A stretch of 64,000 nucleotides of DNA from Pseudomonas sp. ZH-FAD. Lineage in GTDB: Bacteria; Pseudomonadota; Gammaproteobacteria; Pseudomonadales; Pseudomonadaceae. Where the stretch lies: NCBI RefSeq assembly GCF_002803095.1, contig NZ_PGLR01000015.1, positions 1 to 64,000 of the forward strand, written 5' to 3'. A program made the translations under genes and the position numbers. This document shows positions 24,157-34,057 of the stretch, piece by piece. The notes under the pieces are model-generated. The model made no database searches. It was given only the letters and a program-made list of their open reading frames with translations, and was not told the DNA's origin. Positions within the stretch are counted from its first letter, which is position 1, and every line of letters begins with the position of its first letter.

Positions 24157-25692
24157 ATGCAACCCAACGGCTTAGCCCTACCCCTGCTGCTCGGCGCGCT
24201 GTGCCTCACGGTGCCACTGGCCCAGGCCAACCCGACGCAGCACCAGTTCGACTACCGCGTGCGTAGCGCACCGGCGGACGAACTGCATATGGAAGCACCC
24301 ACGCTGCCGGACCTGTCCGGCTACACCAAGGAGGCCGTGCTGGCCAAGATTCCGCGTGAAAAACGCGGCCAGGTGGTGGTGCGGCGCATGCTGCGCCAGG
24401 ACGCGCTGAAGGACTTCACCGGCGGCAACGAGCGCCTGCGCGAATGGATCAAGCGCCAGCAAGGCATGCCCCAGGCGATCTTCATCGAAGGTGGCCTGGT
24501 CACCGCCCAGGACATCGCCAAGGCGCTGCCCGACAGCCAGTTCGCCGAGCAGGAGCCGGGCGTGTACCTGGCCCGTCTGCCCATCGTCGTGGCAGAAGGC
24601 GCGGCGCTACACGTCGGCAAGGAAACCCGCGAACTGCGCTTGTCGCAGGAGCGCGGCTCGTTTCTGGTCAACGATGGCCTGATGTTCCTCACCGACACCC
24701 GCGTCACCGCCTGGCGCGAGGCCGACAACGGCCCGGCGAGCATGCGTGACAACGGCAAGGAGTTCCGCCCGTTCCTGGTGTCCTGGGGCGGCAGCGAGCT
24801 GTACATCGCCAGCAGCGTGCTGACCAGCCTGGGCTACGACAACTCCAAGTCCTACGGCGTGTCGATCACCCAGTACACGCCGAACATGCACGAGCGTCTG
24901 CAACGCGAGGAGCCGACCGGCTGGCTGATCGATTCCGAGTTCGTCGACCACTGGTACGGCTTCTACTGCTACGAAGCGCAGAACGTGGTGATCAAGGGCA
25001 ACACCTACCGCGACAACATCGTCTACGGCATCGACCCGCACGACCGCTCGCACGGCCTGATCATCGCCGAGAACACCGTATTCGGCACCAAGAAGAAGCA
25101 CGGCATCATCATCTCGCGCGAGGTCAACGACAGCTGGATCATCAACAACGAGAGCTACGACAACAAGCTCTCCGGGGTGGTGATCGACCGTAACAGCGAG
25201 CGCAACCTGATCGCCTACAACCGTGTGCACGGCAATCACGCCGACGGCATCACCCTGTACGAGAGCGGCGACAATCTGCTGTGGGGCAACCAGGTGCTGC
25301 GCAATCAGCGCCACGGCATCCGCATCCGCAACAGCGAGAACATCCGCCTCTACGACAACCTCTCGGCGATGAACCAGCTGACCGGTGTGTACGGCCATAT
25401 CAAGGATCTGTCCGACACCGACCGCGACCTGCAGCTGGACCCGTTCGACACCAAGATCTCGATGATCATCGTCGGCGGCACCCTGGCCGGTAACGGCTCC
25501 AGCCCGATCAACATCGACTCGCCACTGTCGGTCGAGCTGTACCGCGTGAAGATGCTCGCGCCGCGCAAGAGCAGCGGCATTCAGCTCGCCGGCATCCTCG
25601 GCGAGAAACAGGACGAAATCCTTGACCTCATGGTGCGCCAGCGCCTGCCCGTGCTGATCGATCCGATCGAGCCCGAGCCGATGACCAACTGA
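24157..25692 (+). CDS. algG: Mannuronan C5-epimerase AlgG
   Basis: The protein has 511 residues, somewhat shorter than the P. aeruginosa enzyme I recall (about 540). A signal peptide ending VPLAQANP is followed by a carbohydrate-binding section and then a right-handed parallel beta-helix. The catalytic motif DPHDRSHGLIIAENTVFG (DPHD) is intact, followed by repeating GNxxxxN-type coils (ENLRIRNS-like turns, RNLIAYNRVHGNHADGITLY). It converts mannuronate to guluronate in the nascent polymer and also protects it from AlgL. GAGGG precedes the ATG. Confidence 0.97.
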   Translation: MQPNGLALPLLLGALCLTVPLAQANPTQHQFDYRVRSAPADELHMEAPTLPDLSGYTKEAVLAKIPREKRGQVVVRRMLRQDALKDFTGGNERLREWIKRQQGMPQAIFIEGGLVTAQDIAKALPDSQFAEQEPGVYLARLPIVVAEGAALHVGKETRELRLSQERGSFLVNDGLMFLTDTRVTAWREADNGPASMRDNGKEFRPFLVSWGGSELYIASSVLTSLGYDNSKSYGVSITQYTPNMHERLQREEPTGWLIDSEFVDHWYGFYCYEAQNVVIKGNTYRDNIVYGIDPHDRSHGLIIAENTVFGTKKKHGIIISREVNDSWIINNESYDNKLSGVVIDRNSERNLIAYNRVHGNHADGITLYESGDNLLWGNQVLRNQRHGIRIRNSENIRLYDNLSAMNQLTGVYGHIKDLSDTDRDLQLDPFDTKISMIIVGGTLAGNGSSPINIDSPLSVELYRVKMLAPRKSSGIQLAGILGEKQDEILDLMVRQRLPVLIDPIEPEPMTN

Positions 25693-25703
25693 CGAGGCCT
25701 CCC

Positions 25704-27125
25704 ATGACTGCACACACCCTCAAGACCCTGGCCCTGGCAGTGACTTGCGCCGCATTCGGCAGCGCGCTGCAGGCCGAAGAGCGCCAGGCGCCGCAATACC
25801 AGGTGGAAGATTGCTGCTCGCTGTGCCCGGCTGCGCACGACGCCAGCCGCTACACCACCAACTACATGAAGAACTTCGTCACCCTGATGGATGCCGACGA
25901 GGGCTGGCTGTTCCGCAGTGTCGAAGATCTGCGCACCGAATTCGGCACCAGCGAAGTCGGCTACCAGCGCCTCAAGGAACTGCGCGACGGCCTCAAGCAG
26001 CGCGGCGTGGAACTGGTGGTGGTCTATCAACCGACCCGCGGCCTGGTCAATCGCAGCAAGCTGCGCCCGGCAGACTACCAGCGCTTCGACTACGACAAGG
26101 CGCTGCGCAACTACCGCCAGGCGCTGAGCCGCTTCGAACAGCTGGGTATCTGGGTGCCGGACCTGACGCCGCTGACCGACGAGGACAGCGACAAGGAGTT
26201 CTACTTCCGCCGCGACCAGCACTGGACGCCCTACGGTGCCGAGCGCACCGCACGCCTGGTGGCCGAGACGGTCAAGCGCATCCCCGGCTTCGAAGATATT
26301 CCGCGCAAGGAGTTCGTCACCGAGCGTGTCGGTCTGATGGGCAAGACCGGCACCATGCAGAACGTCGCCAGCCAGCTGTGCGGCACCGGCTATGCGGTGC
26401 AATACGTCGACCAGTTCGTCACCGAGCCCAAGGACGCCAGTGATGGCGACGCGCTGTTCGGCGACGACAGCAGCCCGAAGATCACTCTGGTCGGCACCAG
26501 CCACAGCGGCAAGAACTACAACTTCGGCGGCTTCCTCGAACAATACCTGGGCACCGACGTGCTCAACGCGGCCTTCCCTGGTGGCGGCCTGGAGGGCGCG
26601 ATGCTCGAGTACCTGGCCAGCGATGCCTTCCAGAACGACCCGCCGAAGGTGCTGATCTGGGAGTTCTCGCCGCTCTACGACCTGGCCTCGGACAAGATCC
26701 ACCGCCAGTTGATGGCCAGCCTGAACAACGGCTGCAGCGGCCAGACCGAGCTGCTCGCCAGCGAGAAACGCCTGCATCCGGGCAGCAACGAGGTACTGGT
26801 CAATGGCGAGAACAAGCTGCTGACCCTGGCCGGCAATCGCCACCAGCTCGACCTGCGTTTCAGCGATCCGTCGGTCAAGCGCGTCGACGCCACCATCTGG
26901 TACCTCAACGGTCGTCGCGAACAGCTCAAGCTGGAGAAACCCAACACCGTCGATACCGACGGGCGCTTCGCCGTGGAACTGCGCGACGAGCCGGGCTGGG
27001 GTGATCAGAACTTCTTCGCCCTGGAAATCCAGAAGCCCGAGGACAGCGCCGACGACCTGAAAGTCCAGGCCAGCCTGTGCCAGCGCCCTAGCGGGCCCAG
27101 CCAGCAAGTCGCGCAGCACGACTGA
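25704..27125 (+). CDS. algX: Alginate O-acetyltransferase AlgX
   Basis: The protein has 473 residues (474 in P. aeruginosa). A signal peptide ([10 protein letters not shown]) precedes an SGNH-hydrolase-like domain: the Asp-His pair in [13 protein letters not shown] and the Ser in [18 protein letters not shown]-terminal carbohydrate-binding module starts near residue 345. It transfers acetyl groups received through AlgI/AlgJ/AlgF directly onto alginate in the periplasm. It is 11 bases from algG with GAGG upstream. Confidence 0.97.
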   Translation: MTAHTLKTLALAVTCAAFGSALQAEERQAPQYQVEDCCSLCPAAHDASRYTTNYMKNFVTLMDADEGWLFRSVEDLRTEFGTSEVGYQRLKELRDGLKQRGVELVVVYQPTRGLVNRSKLRPADYQRFDYDKALRNYRQALSRFEQLGIWVPDLTPLTDEDSDKEFYFRRDQHWTPYGAERTARLVAETVKRIPGFEDIPRKEFVTERVGLMGKTGTMQNVASQLCGTGYAVQYVDQFVTEPKDASDGDALFGDDSSPKITLVGTSHSGKNYNFGGFLEQYLGTDVLNAAFPGGGLEGAMLEYLASDAFQNDPPKVLIWEFSPLYDLASDKIHRQLMASLNNGCSGQTELLASEKRLHPGSNEVLVNGENKLLTLAGNRHQLDLRFSDPSVKRVDATIWYLNGRREQLKLEKPNTVDTDGRFAVELRDEPGWGDQNFFALEIQKPEDSADDLKVQASLCQRPSGPSQQVAQHD

Positions 27126-27135
27126 GGAGGCCACC

Positions 27136-28245
27136 ATGCCCAAACGACTCGTTCCACTCACTCTCATGGCGCTGCTGCTCAGCGGCCCAGCCTTCGCCGC
27201 GCTGCAACCGCCGGCGGGTTACTACGCCGCGGTGGGCCAGCGCGAGGGCAAGGCGCCCGTCTGCCCGGCGGTGCCGCAGCCTTACACCGGTGAGCTGCAG
27301 TTCACCAGCAAGTACGAAGGCTCCGACAGTGCCCGCGCCACGCTCAACCGCAAGGCGGAGAAGAACTTCCGCGAGCAGACCTCGCCCATCACCCGCCTGG
27401 AGAAGGAAGCCGGGCGGATGATCACCGGCTACATGCGCACCGGCCAGCCGCAGCGCCTGGAATGCGCCATCGAATGGCTCGACCAGTGGGCCAGCGCCGA
27501 TGCGCTGGAGTCCGAGCAGTACAACCACACCGGCAAGTCGATGCGCAAATGGGCGCTCGGCAGCCTGGCCGGCGCCTGGCTGCGCCTGAAGTTCTCCGAG
27601 TCGCAGCCGCTGGCCGCCTACCCGCAGCAGAGCGCACGCATCGAGGCCTGGTTCACCCGCCTGGCCGAACACACGGTGCGCGAATGGAGCGACCTGCCGC
27701 TGCGCAAGATCAACAACCACAGCTACTGGGCTGCCTGGTCGGTGATGGCGGTGGCGGTGATCAGTGATCGCCGCGACCTGTTCGACTGGTCCGTGGGCCA
27801 GTTCCGTATCGCCGCCAACCAGGTCGACGACGAAGGCTACCTGGCCAACGAAATGCGCCGCAGCCAACGCGCCCTGGCCTACCACAACTATGCCCTGCCG
27901 CCGCTGGCGATGATCGCCGCGTTCGCCGAGGCCAACGAAGTCGACCTGCGCGGCGAGAACCATGGTGCCCTGCAACGCCTGGCCGAGCGCGTGCTACAAG
28001 GCGCGCGCGACCCGGCTGCGTTCGCCCAGCGCACCGGCGCCAAGCAGGACATGAGCGAGCTGCGCAAGGACTTCAAGTACGCCTGGCTGGCGCCCTACTG
28101 CAGCCTCTACGCCTGCAGTGAAGAGACCCGCGAACTGAACCAGGAAATGGGGCCGTTCAACAGCTTCCGCCTCGGTGGCGAGGTGACCCAGGTGTTCAAC
28201 GGCCGTAGGGCGGACTCAGGAGCGCCAGCGAACAGTCCGCCATAG
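27136..28245 (+). CDS. algL: Alginate lyase AlgL, C-terminus supplied by a REPIN
   Basis: The gene encodes 369 residues, with a signal peptide ending [10 protein letters not shown] and the PL5 active site [14 protein letters not shown] and [20 protein letters not shown]. It degrades misdirected alginate in the periplasm. After GGEVTQVFN the reading frame enters a REPIN (from 28205), so the last residues, [14 protein letters not shown], and the TAG stop are repeat-derived. The P. aeruginosa protein, as I recall it, ends about seven residues after the same GGEVT. The catalytic domain is complete, so activity is probably kept. Confidence 0.96.
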   Translation: MPKRLVPLTLMALLLSGPAFAALQPPAGYYAAVGQREGKAPVCPAVPQPYTGELQFTSKYEGSDSARATLNRKAEKNFREQTSPITRLEKEAGRMITGYMRTGQPQRLECAIEWLDQWASADALESEQYNHTGKSMRKWALGSLAGAWLRLKFSESQPLAAYPQQSARIEAWFTRLAEHTVREWSDLPLRKINNHSYWAAWSVMAVAVISDRRDLFDWSVGQFRIAANQVDDEGYLANEMRRSQRALAYHNYALPPLAMIAAFAEANEVDLRGENHGALQRLAERVLQGARDPAAFAQRTGAKQDMSELRKDFKYAWLAPYCSLYACSEETRELNQEMGPFNSFRLGGEVTQVFNGRRADSGAPANSPP

Positions 28246-28293
28246 CGTTTACCAGAGATTCACCCGGCGTACTGCTTCGCGAGTACGCCCTAC
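28205..28293. repeat. REPIN at the algL-algI junction, GTAGGGCGGAC class
   Basis: GTAGGGCGGACTCAGG...GAACAGTCCGCC, then GGCGTACTGCTTCGCGAGTACGCCCTAC: CTAC-terminated at both ends with internal hairpins. It overlaps the last 41 bases of algL and fills half of the 178-base algL-algI gap, the widest gap in the operon. The first half recurs almost unchanged at 33961-33999. Confidence 0.8.
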
Positions 28294-28423
28294 GGCGAGA
28301 GCAACCGGAGCAACCGGCAGGGCCGCGTAGGGCAAGCAGTCAGCCACAGCATGCAACAAAACAAACCCTCCGCTCGCGGGGGGAAAGGGGGGCGTTGCCC
28401 CGGCTGTTCACGGAGAAGCACGG

Positions 28424-29875
28424 ATGGTCTTTTCATCCAACGTCTTTTTGTTCCTGTTCCTGCCGATTTTTCTCGGCCTGTACTACCTGTGCCCGAATCG
28501 CGGGCGCAACCTGCTGATCCTGATCGGCAGCTACACCTTCTATGCCTGGTGGCGGGTGGATTTCCTCCTGCTGTTCGCCGCGGTGACGCTGTGGAACTAC
28601 GTCTTCGCCCTGCGCATCCAGGCGCATGCCGGCACCGAAGCGGCACGCCGCTGGGTGGTGGCCGGGGTGGTCGGCAACCTGGCCACGCTGGGCTACTTCA
28701 AGTACGCCAACTTCGGCGTGGCCAATATCAACGCCGTGCTCGAATCGATGGGGATGGAGCCCTTCGTCCTTACTGCGGTGATCCTGCCGATCGGTATCTC
28801 CTTCTACATCTTCCAGTCGATCAGCTACCTGATCGACGTGTACCGCCGCGACACCGAGCCGACGCGCAACCTGATCAACTTCGCCGCCTTCATCGCCCTG
28901 TTCCCGCAGCTGATCGCCGGCCCGGTGCTGCGTTACAAGGACCTGGCCGACCAGTTCACCGACCGTACCCACAGCCTCGACAAGTTCAGCGAAGGCGCCA
29001 CACGCTTCATGCAGGGCTTCGTCAAGAAGGTGTTCATCGCCGACAGCCTGGCGCCGCTGGTGGACCACTGCTTCGCCCTGGAAAACCCCAGCACCGGCGA
29101 CGCCTGGCTGGGCATGATCGCCTACACCGCGCAGCTGTATTTCGACTTCTCCGGCTACAGCGACATGGCCATCGGCCTCGGCCTGATGATGGGCTTTCGC
29201 TTCATGGAGAACTTCAACCAGCCCTATATCAGCCAGTCGATCACCGAGTTCTGGCGGCGCTGGCACATCAGCCTATCCACCTGGCTGCGTGACTACCTGT
29301 ACGTGCCGCTGGGCGGCAACCGTCATGGCACCTTCAACACCTACCGCAACCTGTTCCTGACCATGCTGCTGGGCGGTTTCTGGCACGGCGCCAACTGGAC
29401 CTTCCTGATCTGGGGCGCCTGGCACGGCATGTGGCTAGCCATCGAACGAGCGCTTGGCGTGAAAGCCGCACCGATTGTGTTCAACCCGCTGAAATGGGCC
29501 TTCACCCTGCTGCTGGTGATGCTCGGCTGGGTGATCTTCCGCGCCGAGAACCTGGATGTGGCCGGGCGCATGTACGCCGCGCTGCTGCCCTTCGGCGACT
29601 GGCAGCTGAGTGAGCTGACCCTGGCGCACATCACCGGGCTGCAGATGGTCACCCTGGTGCTGGCCTGGGTGGTGATCGCCGTCAATGGTGCCCGCCAGTT
29701 CCTCGCCAGCCGCAGCCATGAGCCGGGCCTGACCCTGGCCAGCGCCGGTGTCGCCCTGCAGGCCGTCGACCTGCGCATGGTGGCTGTGCGTGGCGCCCTG
29801 CTGCTTTTGTTCTGCGCCTCGCTGCTCAAGCTCTCGGCGCAGAGCTATTCCCCCTTCCTGTACTTCCAGTTCTGA
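28424..29875 (+). CDS. algI: Alginate O-acetylation MBOAT protein AlgI
   Basis: This 483-residue polytopic MBOAT acyltransferase begins MVFSSNVFLFLFLPIFLGLY. Invariant histidines lie in EFWRRWHISLSTWLRDYLY and LGGFWHGANWTFLIWGAWHG. It is shorter than the roughly 520 residues I recall for P. aeruginosa, mainly at the C-terminus. It passes acetyl groups from a cytoplasmic donor across the inner membrane to AlgJ/AlgX. Upstream 178 bases hold a REPIN and a G-rich tract (28377-28390); a weak GGAG precedes the ATG. Confidence 0.97.
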   Translation: MVFSSNVFLFLFLPIFLGLYYLCPNRGRNLLILIGSYTFYAWWRVDFLLLFAAVTLWNYVFALRIQAHAGTEAARRWVVAGVVGNLATLGYFKYANFGVANINAVLESMGMEPFVLTAVILPIGISFYIFQSISYLIDVYRRDTEPTRNLINFAAFIALFPQLIAGPVLRYKDLADQFTDRTHSLDKFSEGATRFMQGFVKKVFIADSLAPLVDHCFALENPSTGDAWLGMIAYTAQLYFDFSGYSDMAIGLGLMMGFRFMENFNQPYISQSITEFWRRWHISLSTWLRDYLYVPLGGNRHGTFNTYRNLFLTMLLGGFWHGANWTFLIWGAWHGMWLAIERALGVKAAPIVFNPLKWAFTLLLVMLGWVIFRAENLDVAGRMYAALLPFGDWQLSELTLAHITGLQMVTLVLAWVVIAVNGARQFLASRSHEPGLTLASAGVALQAVDLRMVAVRGALLLLFCASLLKLSAQSYSPFLYFQF

Positions 29876-29888
29876 GCGGAGGCCGAGC

Positions 29889-31022
29889 ATGAATCGCCCC
29901 ATCAAGACCCTGTATGTCGCGCTGTTCGCCCTGCTGCTGTTGCCGGTCAGCCTACTGGCCCTGACCAAGCTCGGCGGCTACAGCATACCGGCGCAGCCGA
30001 GCGTGCTCGACGGCGGCCTGGCCAAGAGCATCGAGCGTCACTACGACGAGAACTTCCCGCTCAAGCAGGCCGGCATCAACCTCTGGGCAGCCGTGGAATA
30101 CCTGGCGTTCGGCGAAGGCCGCAGCGGCCTGGTGATCGGCGAAGACGGCTGGCTGTACTCGGACGAGGAGTTCGATCCGGTGGTCGACGGTCAGCGCCAG
30201 CTGCGCGACAACTTGGCGCTGATCCGTGGCGTACAGCGCCAGCTGCAAGAACGCGATATCCAGCTGCTGCTGGCCATCGTCCCGGCCAAGACCCGCCTGT
30301 ACCCGGAGCACACCGGCAGCCATCGCCCCAGTGCTCTGCAGCGCAGCCTGTACCCGCGCTTTCACCGCGCGGTGCGCAACGCCGGGATCGCCGCGCCGGA
30401 TCTGCTTGCACCGCTGCAGGCAGCCAAGGACGAAGCACCGATGTTCCTGCGCACCGACACCCACTGGACCCCGGAAGGCGCCGACGTCACTGCCAAAGCG
30501 CTGAGCGAAGTGGTGCGCAGCGCCATGCAGTTGCGTGGCGAGCCGCAGCAATTCGTCACCGAAACCGTGGCAACCCGCACGCATCAGGGTGACCTGACGC
30601 GCTTCCTGCCGCTGGCGCCGCTGTTCGAAAGCCTTATGCCGCAAGCCGACCGCCTGCAGCAGCGTGAAACCCATGCCGCCGAAGGTGGCGGCGACGACCT
30701 GTTCGGCGACAGCGACCTGCCGGTGACGCTGGTCGGCACCAGCTACAGCGCCAACCCGGCCTGGAACTTCGCCGGTGCCCTGCGTGAACACCTGCAGAGC
30801 GACCTGGCCAACCACGCCGAGGAAGGCGGTGGCCCGCTGGTGCCGATGCTCAAGTACCTGCAGAGCGACGAGCTGAAGAACAACCCACCACAGCTGGTGA
30901 TCTGGGAATTCCCCGAGCGTTATCTGCCGATGACCAGCGACTTCACCGATTTCGACCCGCAATGGCTCGCCGCGCTCAAAGACGGCGGCGAGCGCCAGGG
31001 GCTGGCTGCTGCCAGCCACTGA
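29889..31022 (+). CDS. algJ: Alginate O-acetyltransferase AlgJ
   Basis: The gene encodes 377 residues from ATG 29889, with GGAGG seven bases upstream; an earlier in-frame start lies inside algI and is rejected. An uncleaved signal-anchor (TLYVALFALLLLPVSLLAL) tethers a periplasmic SGNH-like domain. The Asp-His pair is in FLRTDTHWTPEGADV and the Ser in LVGTSYSANPAWNFAG. It is related to AlgX but lacks the carbohydrate-binding module, and probably relays acetyl groups from AlgI to AlgX. Confidence 0.96.
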   Translation: MNRPIKTLYVALFALLLLPVSLLALTKLGGYSIPAQPSVLDGGLAKSIERHYDENFPLKQAGINLWAAVEYLAFGEGRSGLVIGEDGWLYSDEEFDPVVDGQRQLRDNLALIRGVQRQLQERDIQLLLAIVPAKTRLYPEHTGSHRPSALQRSLYPRFHRAVRNAGIAAPDLLAPLQAAKDEAPMFLRTDTHWTPEGADVTAKALSEVVRSAMQLRGEPQQFVTETVATRTHQGDLTRFLPLAPLFESLMPQADRLQQRETHAAEGGGDDLFGDSDLPVTLVGTSYSANPAWNFAGALREHLQSDLANHAEEGGGPLVPMLKYLQSDELKNNPPQLVIWEFPERYLPMTSDFTDFDPQWLAALKDGGERQGLAAASH

Positions 31023-31047
31023 TTCATCCCCCAAGGAGGACTATCCG

Positions 31048-31698
31048 ATGAACACCACGCAAACCACCCTACGCCGCTTCACTCTGGGCGCCTGCGCCCT
31101 GGCTCTGGGCTTCGGCATGCTCCAGGCACAGGCCGATGACGGCGCCCTCTACGGGCCCAAGGCGCCCAAGGGCTCGGCATTCGTCCGCGCCTACAACGCC
31201 AGCAGCGCCGAGCTCGACGTCAGCGTCGGCCAGACCCAGCTCAAGCAGATCTCGCCGCTGGGCTCGAGTGATTTCAAGTTCCTCCCGGCCGGCAGCTATC
31301 AGGCCCAGGTCGGCAACGCACAGATGGCGGTGGATCTGCAGGCCGCGCGTTACTACACCCTGGTCAGCCAGACCGGCGCCGAACCGCGCCTGGTCGAGGA
31401 GCCGCCCTTCACCAGCCGGCAGAAAGCCCTGCTGCGCGTACAGAACCTGACTGACAGCACCCTCAGCCTGAAGACCGCCGACGGCAAGACTGCTGTGGTC
31501 GCCGACGTCAAACCCGACGGCCGTGGCGACCGCGAGATCAACCCGGTGAAGGTCGGCCTGGCGCTGTTCGATGGTGAGCGCAAGGTCGCCGACCTCAAGC
31601 CGGTGACCCTGGAGCGCGGCGAAGTGGTCAGCCTGTTCGTCACCGGCGGTCAGGGCAAGTTGTCGCCGGTGTGGGTCAAGCGCCCCATCGATGGTTAA
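31048..31698 (+). CDS. algF: Alginate O-acetylation adaptor AlgF
   Basis: This 216-residue protein is the same length as in P. aeruginosa. The signal peptide ends FGMLQAQADDG. The mature part has two beta-rich domains (AFVRAYNASSAELDVSVG; KALLRVQNLTDSTLSLKTAD). It is periplasmic and required for acetylation, bridging AlgJ and AlgX; it has no catalytic motif. AAGGAGG precedes the ATG. Confidence 0.95.
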   Translation: MNTTQTTLRRFTLGACALALGFGMLQAQADDGALYGPKAPKGSAFVRAYNASSAELDVSVGQTQLKQISPLGSSDFKFLPAGSYQAQVGNAQMAVDLQAARYYTLVSQTGAEPRLVEEPPFTSRQKALLRVQNLTDSTLSLKTADGKTAVVADVKPDGRGDREINPVKVGLALFDGERKVADLKPVTLERGEVVSLFVTGGQGKLSPVWVKRPIDG

Positions 31699-31795
31699 GG
31701 CAGTGAGTTTCTAGAACAAGGAAAACGGCGGGTACACGTCGCACCGACACGACACGGGCAAACCACTTGATCAATCGCTCAGGAGAGACACAACC

Positions 31796-33232
31796 ATGAC
31801 CCCCATCATCCTATCCGGTGGCAGCGGCTCGCGACTCTGGCCTCTTTCGCGCAAGCTGTATCCCAAGCAGTTCCTCGCCCTGACCGGTGAGCAGACACTG
31901 TTCCAGCAGACACTGCAGCGCCTCTCCATCGAGGGCATGCAGCCGCCAGTGCTGGTGGCCAACCAGGAGCACCGCTTCATCGTGCTCGAGCAATTGGAGC
32001 AGATCGACCTGCAGGCACAAATGCTGCTGCTCGAGCCCTTCGGCCGCAACACCGCCCCGGCCGTGGCCATGGCCGCCCTGCAATTGGTCGCCGAAGGTCG
32101 TGACGAACTGATGCTGGTACTGCCGGCCGATCACGTACTGGACGACCAGCAGGCCTTCCGCCAGGCCCTGGCGCTGGCCACCGTGGCCGCTGAAAAAGGC
32201 GAAATGGTCCTGTTCGGCGTGCCGGCCGACCGTCCGGAAACCGGTTACGGCTACATCCGCGGTCAGGCCGACGGCGCCCTGCCTGACGGTGTGGCGCGCG
32301 TCGCCAACTTCGTCGAAAAACCCGACGCCCAGCGCGCCACCGAGTATGTGAAGAGCGGCGACTACTACTGGAACAGCGGCATGTTTCTGTTCCGCGCCAG
32401 CCGCTTCCTCGAGGAGCTCAAGCACCACGACGTGGATATCTACGACACCTGCCTGCTGGCCCTGGAACGCAGCAAGCGTGAAGGCACGCAGATCGCCATC
32501 GACCCGGCCACCTTCGCCTGCTGCCCGGACAACTCCATCGACTACGCCGTGATGGAGAAGACCAGCCGCGCCTGCGTGGTACCGCTGGCCGCCGGCTGGA
32601 ACGACGTGGGCAGCTGGTCGTCGATCTGGGAAGTGCACGACAAGGACGAAGCCGGCAACGTGACCAAGGGCGACGTGGTGATCGAGGACAGCCGCAACTG
32701 CCTGATCCACGGCAATGGCAAGCTGGTCTCGGTGCTGGGCCTGGACGATATCGTCGTGGTGGAAACCAAGGACGCCATGATGGTGGCGCACAAGGACCGT
32801 GTGCAGGACGTCAAGAAGCTGGTGAGCAAGCTCGACGCACAAGGCCGCTGCGAGACCCAGAACCACTGCGAGGTGTACCGCCCGTGGGGCTCGTACGACT
32901 CGGTGGACATGGGTGGCCGCTTCCAGGTCAAGCACATCACCGTCAAGCCGGGCGCGCAGCTCTCCTTGCAGATGCACCACCACCGTGCCGAGCACTGGAT
33001 CGTGGTGTCCGGCACGGCCAAGGTGACCTGCGACGACCGTGAGTTCCTGCTCACCGAGAACCAGTCCACCTACATCCCGATGACCTCGGTGCACCGCCTC
33101 TCCAACCCGGGCAAGATCCCGCTGGAGATCATCGAGGTGCAGTCCGGCACCTACCTCGGCGAGGACGATATCGAACGTCTGGAAGACGTGTACGGTCGTA
33201 GCGATGCAGTAGCCGCTGGAGCCACACACTGA
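31796..33232 (+). CDS. algA: Phosphomannose isomerase/GDP-mannose pyrophosphorylase AlgA
   Basis: This 478-residue bifunctional type II enzyme has an N-terminal nucleotidyltransferase with GGSGSRLWPLSRKLYPKQF and FVEKPD, and a C-terminal cupin isomerase with LSLQMHHHRAEHWIVVSGTA (metal-binding His). It makes mannose-6-phosphate from fructose-6-phosphate and GDP-mannose from mannose-1-phosphate, feeding AlgD. It is the last gene of the operon, preceded by a 97-base gap and CAGGAG; an internal promoter there cannot be excluded. A REPIN starts 8 bases after the stop. Confidence 0.98.
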   Translation: MTPIILSGGSGSRLWPLSRKLYPKQFLALTGEQTLFQQTLQRLSIEGMQPPVLVANQEHRFIVLEQLEQIDLQAQMLLLEPFGRNTAPAVAMAALQLVAEGRDELMLVLPADHVLDDQQAFRQALALATVAAEKGEMVLFGVPADRPETGYGYIRGQADGALPDGVARVANFVEKPDAQRATEYVKSGDYYWNSGMFLFRASRFLEELKHHDVDIYDTCLLALERSKREGTQIAIDPATFACCPDNSIDYAVMEKTSRACVVPLAAGWNDVGSWSSIWEVHDKDEAGNVTKGDVVIEDSRNCLIHGNGKLVSVLGLDDIVVVETKDAMMVAHKDRVQDVKKLVSKLDAQGRCETQNHCEVYRPWGSYDSVDMGGRFQVKHITVKPGAQLSLQMHHHRAEHWIVVSGTAKVTCDDREFLLTENQSTYIPMTSVHRLSNPGKIPLEIIEVQSGTYLGEDDIERLEDVYGRSDAVAAGATH

Positions 33233-33239
33233 GCTGTTC

Positions 33240-33277
33240 GTAGCCCGGATGTAATCCCCGGATTGCATCCGGGCTAC
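33240..33277. repeat. REP palindrome, GTAGCCCGGATG class
   Basis: GTAGCCCGGATGTAATCCCC and GGATTGCATCCGGGCTAC form one compact hairpin directly downstream of algA. It could cap the operon transcript, though there is no T run. Confidence 0.75.
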
Positions 33278-33395
33278 GCCCCTCCCACCGCTCATGTCCG
33301 CTCCAAGCCTGTCACACCCTGCGACAGCCCACGCGGTTACCCTGACAAAGCACCTTGTGTAGGATGAGCGCAGACTTCGCAAAAAGGCTGCCCTC

Positions 33396-33860
33396 ATGCT
33401 GTTCGGTGTCGTACTCGTCATCACCTGGCTGATTCTGCTGATCCGCTACCCGACCAAGGCGCTACCGGTGTCGATGGCCGCGCTGGTCGGTCTCGGCCTG
33501 GTGGCCACCTGGGTGATCTGGCAGGAAAGCCGCGACGAGCGCTACCTGGCCCATCTCGAACTGCGCCTGAGCTACGACCCGCAGCGCTGCCCTGCTGACC
33601 GCCCGCTGGCCATCGACCTGAAGAACGGCAGCGACGCCGCCTTGCTGGAACTGCGCTGGGAAGTCGCTGCCTACCGCCCAGGCAATGCCACCAACCTGGC
33701 CCAGCGCCTTTACGAATCGCCGCGCTACAGCGGCCCCGGTGAACTGCTGCCGGGCGCCAGCTGGAGCGACTGCATGCCCCTGCCCGACCTGCGCAGCGGC
33801 TATCGCCCGGCTACGCTGGAGTTTCGCGCCGAGCGCCTGCAAGGCAAGTTCATACGCTGA
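33396..33860 (+). CDS. Membrane protein of unknown function
   Basis: This 154-residue protein has two N-terminal hydrophobic helices (MLFGVVLVITWLILLI and VSMAALVGLGLVATWVIW). A soluble domain follows, containing HLELRLSYDPQRCPADRPLA and ELLPGASWSDCMPLPDL, rich in beta structure and with two Cys. Similar proteins occur across Pseudomonas as hypotheticals. It is a single gene flanked by REP elements. No function is assigned. Confidence 0.7.
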   Translation: MLFGVVLVITWLILLIRYPTKALPVSMAALVGLGLVATWVIWQESRDERYLAHLELRLSYDPQRCPADRPLAIDLKNGSDAALLELRWEVAAYRPGNATNLAQRLYESPRYSGPGELLPGASWSDCMPLPDLRSGYRPATLEFRAERLQGKFIR

Positions 33861-33887
33861 TAACTGCTGCACGCCGAACGCAGCCTC

Positions 33888-33948
33888 GTAGCCCGGATGC
33901 AATCCGGGGATGCTGCCTATGGCGGTTCCCGGATTGCATCCGGGCTAC
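33888..33948. repeat. REPIN, GTAGCCCGGATG class
   Basis: GTAGCCCGGATGCAATCCGG...CCCGGATTGCATCCGGGCTAC, an inverted pair 28 bases after the stop at 33860. Confidence 0.8.
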
Positions 33949-33960
33949 GGTATTAAGCGC

Positions 33961-33999
33961 GCAGGGCGGACTCAGGAGCCTAGGCGAACAGTCCGCCAT
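33961..33999. repeat. REP half, GTAGGGCGGAC class
   Basis: GCAGGGCGGACTCAGGAGCC then TAGGCGAACAGTCCGCCAT. It is almost the same as the left half of the REPIN in algL (28205), but as a solitary half with GCAG instead of GTAG. Confidence 0.65.
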
Positions 34000-34057
34000 C
34001 ACCTCAAGCCAAGCCTGCTAAGCTGCAGCCCCATTCGCGTCCCAGGGAGTCCCGCGC

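Noticed and set aside
20130..27975. Long antisense frames over alg44, algK, algE, algG, algX and algL
   Set aside because: High GC at third positions leaves few antisense stops. The products are Ala/Val/Gln-rich without motifs, and the sense genes are certain.
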